This document shows positions 60,913 to 64,000 of a stretch of 64,000 nucleotides of DNA, piece after piece. Both the position numbers and the translations under genes were made by a program. The stretch's first letter is position 1. Every line of letters begins with the position of its first letter. Location: assembly GCA_001599755.1 (NCBI GenBank), contig BCHX01000005.1:3096409-3160408 (forward strand), given 5' to 3'. Source of the stretch: Gliomastix tumulicola. Taxonomy: Eukaryota; Ascomycota; Sordariomycetes; Hypocreales; Bionectriaceae. The notes under the pieces were generated by a model. The model was not told where the DNA came from, did not search any database, and worked only from the letters and a program-made list of their open reading frames with translations.

Positions 60913-63516
60913 ATGCGCCTGCTCCGTACGTCGCCGTTGGATGACGGCAGTTTCAGCGTGGAAGAGTTCCACGACGACGCGATCCCGCCGTATGCGATCC
61001 TATCGCACACCTGGGGGAAGGAGGAGGTCACGCTCCAGGATATCCAGAACGGACAAGCGCAGGAGAAGAAAGGATATCATAAGATCGTGGGATGCTGCGC
61101 TTACGCTAGAGCCAACGGCTTCTCCTATGTCTGGATCGACACGTGCTGCATCGACAAGACGAGCAGCGCGGAGCTCTCCGAGGCAATCAACTCCATGTAT
61201 CGCTGGTATCAGGATGCCGACGTCTGCTACGCCTATCTTGCCGACGTCTCGAGCGACCGGACGCGTGAGATGAAGGATAGCAGGTGGTTCACGAGAGGAT
61301 GGACGCTCCAGGAGCTGATCGCCCCGTCAAAGGTTGTCTTCCTGCATTCTTGCTGGCGAAAGCTAGGGACAAAGCGGGATATGGCGGAAACAATCTCTCG
61401 AGTGACCGGGATACCTCCCTGGGTGCTCAAGGGCGAAATAGATGTTGATACCGTCACCATCGCACAGCGAATGTCATGGGCTTCAAAAAGGAGGACATCA
61501 AGAATAGAAGACCAGGCGTACTGCCTGATGGGGCTTTTCGGAATCAACATGTCGTTGATTTACGGGGAGAAAGAAAGAGCCTTCATTAGACTGCAAGAGG
61601 AAATCCTTGCGGTTTCGGACGATTTCAGCATCTTCATCTGGAAAGCCGAGGACCAGACCAACGGGGGCCTCCTAGCAGCGTCGCCAAAAGCATTCGAGCA
61701 CTCGGGAGACATCATCCAGGGATCAAATCCCGCCCTCGTTTCCAGCACGCCTTTGATGGTCAGTAGCAAAGGTATTCATCTCGAGCTCCCGTTTGTGGCG
61801 GTAGGCCATTCCGGGCTTGGTCTCGCTCTCCTGGACTATGCGACGTCCACGGCGCCACATGAGCGGATGATCGGGATATTCATCAGGGACATCACCCTCG
61901 AATTTAAGAATTTCGAGAGGGTATGGTGTCACCGGTTCGACTCGGTTGACATCCGCCTTTTTCGACCTGCCCAGTACCCGGTCACGAACATGTGCTTTCA
62001 ACGAACGCGGGTAATGCGACGGAAGAAATCAAACCATCATCTTTCACATCTTTCTCAACATGCTGAAAGCGTTGATGGGGGGCTTGCCAACTCTGATCTC
62101 CGGATGTTCGACAGCGAAAGATGGCCGGGCGAAACATACGAATACCAGAGGCAAGCACGAGAGTCAAGATCGGTGCTGGCAAGTGGCCCAAGTGACGCCT
62201 CCTTCACCCAGCAGCACACGATTATAGACCAGGCCAAGACCGGAAACGTGATGCTGATGAGGACCCTCCTCGCAGCTCAACCTTTCAGCCCCGAGGAAAA
62301 GGATCGTGAAACGCGAACGCCTCTTTCTTACGCAGCTGAATCCGGGCACGGGGGCGTCACATGGCTGCTTCTGATGCTTCCCATGACCAATATCAACAGT
62401 CAAGATCAGCGAGGACGATCGCCACTCTCGTACGCCGCTGAAAGGGGTCACACTGAGATCGTCTGGCTTTTTCTAGCACGGAGCGACGTTCGGGTAGACC
62501 TAAGCGATAATGAAGGGCTTACACCGCTATCTTACGCCGCCAGGAACGGTTGTAAAGTTATTGTTGATATGATCCTTCTGAGGGATCAGTCAAATGGGGA
62601 CTACTACGACAGGCAGGGCCGATCACCATTGTCTCACGCCTCGGAGCATGGGCACGCTGACGTTGTCAAGAGCCTCCTAGCCAAGAGTACTGCGGGAATA
62701 GATAAGAGGGATCGGTTTAATCTGACCTCCTTGTGCTGGGCAACGTGGTACGGCCACAAGGAAGTCATTAGCCTTCTGCTCGAGCAGGGCGCCGATTTGG
62801 AGGTAGAGGCTGACTATGACTTGGATACCAAGGACGTCCCAGGTCGAAAGCTCACACCTCTGTGGATTTCTGTCATAAAAGGCAGTAGCCTTACTACCTG
62901 GCTTCTCCTCAGACATGGTGCGAATGCAGGAGTGTTGAACGAGCAAAGAATAGCACCACTTGTCTGGGCCGTTCTGACAGAACAATTTGGAATTGCAAAA
63001 ATGCTCGTCGAAGCCAGCCGCGACCTCGAGTCAATCAAGACGCCTACTGCAAAGTTGGAGAAATTCTTCATGTGGGCTGTCAAGAATGGACATTGCAGCC
63101 TTTCCGAGAGCCTCCTCAACCATTTCACGGGGCAATCCGTTATTGAGATGCGGGATGAGAACGGCTTCACGCCTCTATACTTGGCTACGGCAAATTACCA
63201 ACTTGGTATCGTCATCACGATACTACAACACGCAGCTGATGAACAGAGCCGGGATGGCGGGAAGCGCGCGCCACTTCTCGAAGCTTCAGAGGGACAAGCC
63301 TTGGCCAATCTGCTTCGCCAATGTTCGAAGTTCGGGTATCAGCAAGACCTCGCAACCGAGTTGGCCGAGTTGCTCTTCAAGTTCGGGGTCACCGGGAGCA
63401 GAGAAGATCACACCAGTCCAGTGGAAAAGAGGTTGGAGGATCAACCAAGCCCTGCCCCCTCGGCGATTGTTTGCCTAGGCGATGCAGACGACAGGGGACA
63501 AGCGGTAGAGAGCTAG
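60913..63516 (+). CDS. HET-domain protein with C-terminal ankyrin repeats
   Basis: Single-exon 867-aa protein. Residues ~27-250 are a HET domain: YAILSHTWGKEEVTLQDI, VWIDTCCIDKTSSAELSEA, SRWFTRGWTLQELIAP and EDQAYCLMGLFGIN followed by SLIYGEKERAF. From about residue 440 to 770 there are roughly eight ankyrin repeats, recognisable by the recurring TPLSYAAESGH / SPLSYAAERGH / LLLEQGADLE pattern, each about 33 residues. The architecture is that of fungal NLR-like recognition proteins lacking an NTPase: the ankyrin part should sense a ligand or partner and the HET part kill the cell. The linker (residues 250-430) is unrecognised. The C-terminus is polar. Start is ACC-ATG with the HET motif at the usual place. 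Confidence 0.92.
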   Translation: MRLLRTSPLDDGSFSVEEFHDDAIPPYAILSHTWGKEEVTLQDIQNGQAQEKKGYHKIVGCCAYARANGFSYVWIDTCCIDKTSSAELSEAINSMYRWYQDADVCYAYLADVSSDRTREMKDSRWFTRGWTLQELIAPSKVVFLHSCWRKLGTKRDMAETISRVTGIPPWVLKGEIDVDTVTIAQRMSWASKRRTSRIEDQAYCLMGLFGINMSLIYGEKERAFIRLQEEILAVSDDFSIFIWKAEDQTNGGLLAASPKAFEHSGDIIQGSNPALVSSTPLMVSSKGIHLELPFVAVGHSGLGLALLDYATSTAPHERMIGIFIRDITLEFKNFERVWCHRFDSVDIRLFRPAQYPVTNMCFQRTRVMRRKKSNHHLSHLSQHAESVDGGLANSDLRMFDSERWPGETYEYQRQARESRSVLASGPSDASFTQQHTIIDQAKTGNVMLMRTLLAAQPFSPEEKDRETRTPLSYAAESGHGGVTWLLLMLPMTNINSQDQRGRSPLSYAAERGHTEIVWLFLARSDVRVDLSDNEGLTPLSYAARNGCKVIVDMILLRDQSNGDYYDRQGRSPLSHASEHGHADVVKSLLAKSTAGIDKRDRFNLTSLCWATWYGHKEVISLLLEQGADLEVEADYDLDTKDVPGRKLTPLWISVIKGSSLTTWLLLRHGANAGVLNEQRIAPLVWAVLTEQFGIAKMLVEASRDLESIKTPTAKLEKFFMWAVKNGHCSLSESLLNHFTGQSVIEMRDENGFTPLYLATANYQLGIVITILQHAADEQSRDGGKRAPLLEASEGQALANLLRQCSKFGYQQDLATELAELLFKFGVTGSREDHTSPVEKRLEDQPSPAPSAIVCLGDADDRGQAVES

Positions 63517-63589
63517 CGGGGGTATGAGAAATGGCATGTTTGTAATGTTCTGATCTATGTAAGGTACGGGTATTCATGGAAAGGGTTGT

Positions 63590-64000
63590 TTACTCCGCCA
63601 GCTTGGGCGTGATGTGCCGTTTCATCTCGCTCTTTATCCTCGTCACCGTGCCGGCACCGCCATACACCATGCCAGTGTAGATCATAGCAATGCTCGCGCC
63701 AGCATTGAGAACCTGAAGCGCCTGCTCCCCATTCGTAATGCCGCCCGTCGCAAAGATAACCTTGTCCGCCTCGCCAGTCTTGAGCGACTCGTCGTGTATC
63801 AGCTTGCTGTACTTGCCCACCAAGCTGAGCGTGCGCTGGAACATGGCCGGACCGGAGTAGCCGCCCTCCTCCTCGAGAGCCTTCTGCTCCTTGACGCTCA
63901 GCTTAACGCCCGCAGGCGCGAGGCCCTGTCTCCGCTTGGTCGTGTTTCCGACGATGACGCCGTCGACGCCGCTGGCAAACACGGCCTCAACGATGCCGCC
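63590..64000 (-). CDS. Dihydroorotate dehydrogenase (class 2, mitochondrial), C-terminal part
   Basis: The frame runs off the window's right edge; only the last ~136 residues are visible. They carry the FMN-binding landmarks of the family: VIVGNTTKRR, GGYSGPAMFQRTL, IFATGGITNGEQALQVLNAGAS and MIYTGMVYGGAGTVTRI, then the stop at 63590. The enzyme oxidises dihydroorotate to orotate in pyrimidine synthesis. The Gly-Gly-Leu-Ser-Gly loop of class 2 enzymes appears as GGYSG. The N-terminal targeting sequence, membrane helix and active-site Ser region lie outside. Ordinary housekeeping gene, convergent with the HET-ankyrin gene. Confidence 0.88.
   Translation of the reverse strand, partial: GGIVEAVFASGVDGVIVGNTTKRRQGLAPAGVKLSVKEQKALEEEGGYSGPAMFQRTLSLVGKYSKLIHDESLKTGEADKVIFATGGITNGEQALQVLNAGASIAMIYTGMVYGGAGTVTRIKSEMKRHITPKLAE

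Overview
The window is nuclear DNA of a filamentous ascomycete (Pezizomycotina, probably a sordariomycete-like mould). The reasons are two HET-domain genes, a Zn2Cys6 regulator next to an MFS pump, an Egt1-type ergothioneine gene, and many short GT-AG introns of about 50-240 nt with CTRAC-like branch sites. Coding DNA is GC-rich, so long antisense open frames are common and were ignored. I found no rRNA, tRNA, CRISPR, intact transposon or prokaryotic operon. The exon models below are read from the sequence and keep the reading frame across every junction.

Region 1 (1-16 kb): a HET protein with a C-terminal membrane anchor; a small six-cysteine secreted protein; a D-2-hydroxyacid dehydrogenase; an unknown coiled-coil protein; a PflA/PflX-like radical SAM enzyme with a possible mitochondrial presequence; an unknown protein rich in R-R-x-S sites; a NECAP-type endocytic adaptor-binding protein; and a secreted TAP-like alpha/beta hydrolase.

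Region 2 (17-35.5 kb): a kexin-like secreted S8 protease without a membrane anchor; a secreted PLC-like phosphodiesterase; an NADP-type zinc alcohol dehydrogenase; a Pom33/TMEM33 membrane protein with a 16-nt exon; a PTEN-like phosphatase; a disordered RG-repeat protein; and the spindle checkpoint protein Mad1.

Region 3 (36-51.5 kb): a six-exon Zn2Cys6 regulator divergent from a DHA1-type MFS transporter; a 3.8-kb gene-poor stretch leading to a small serine-rich protein; a broken reading frame; a divergent eIF2B-alpha-like protein; and a ten-exon Egt1 (ergothioneine synthesis) with 14- and 22-nt microexons.

Region 4 (53-63.5 kb) looks like an accessory island. It holds two tandem copies of an unrecognised seven-TM protein with a Cys-rich N-terminal domain, one of them interrupted by an in-frame TAG. 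A frame-broken ORF lies between them. They are followed by an SRPK-like kinase with a GC-AG intron through its catalytic Asp codon and by a HET-ankyrin protein. The window ends inside a class 2 dihydroorotate dehydrogenase. The best candidate for an undescribed system is this membrane-protein / kinase / HET-ankyrin neighbourhood. Its functional linkage is inference from position only.
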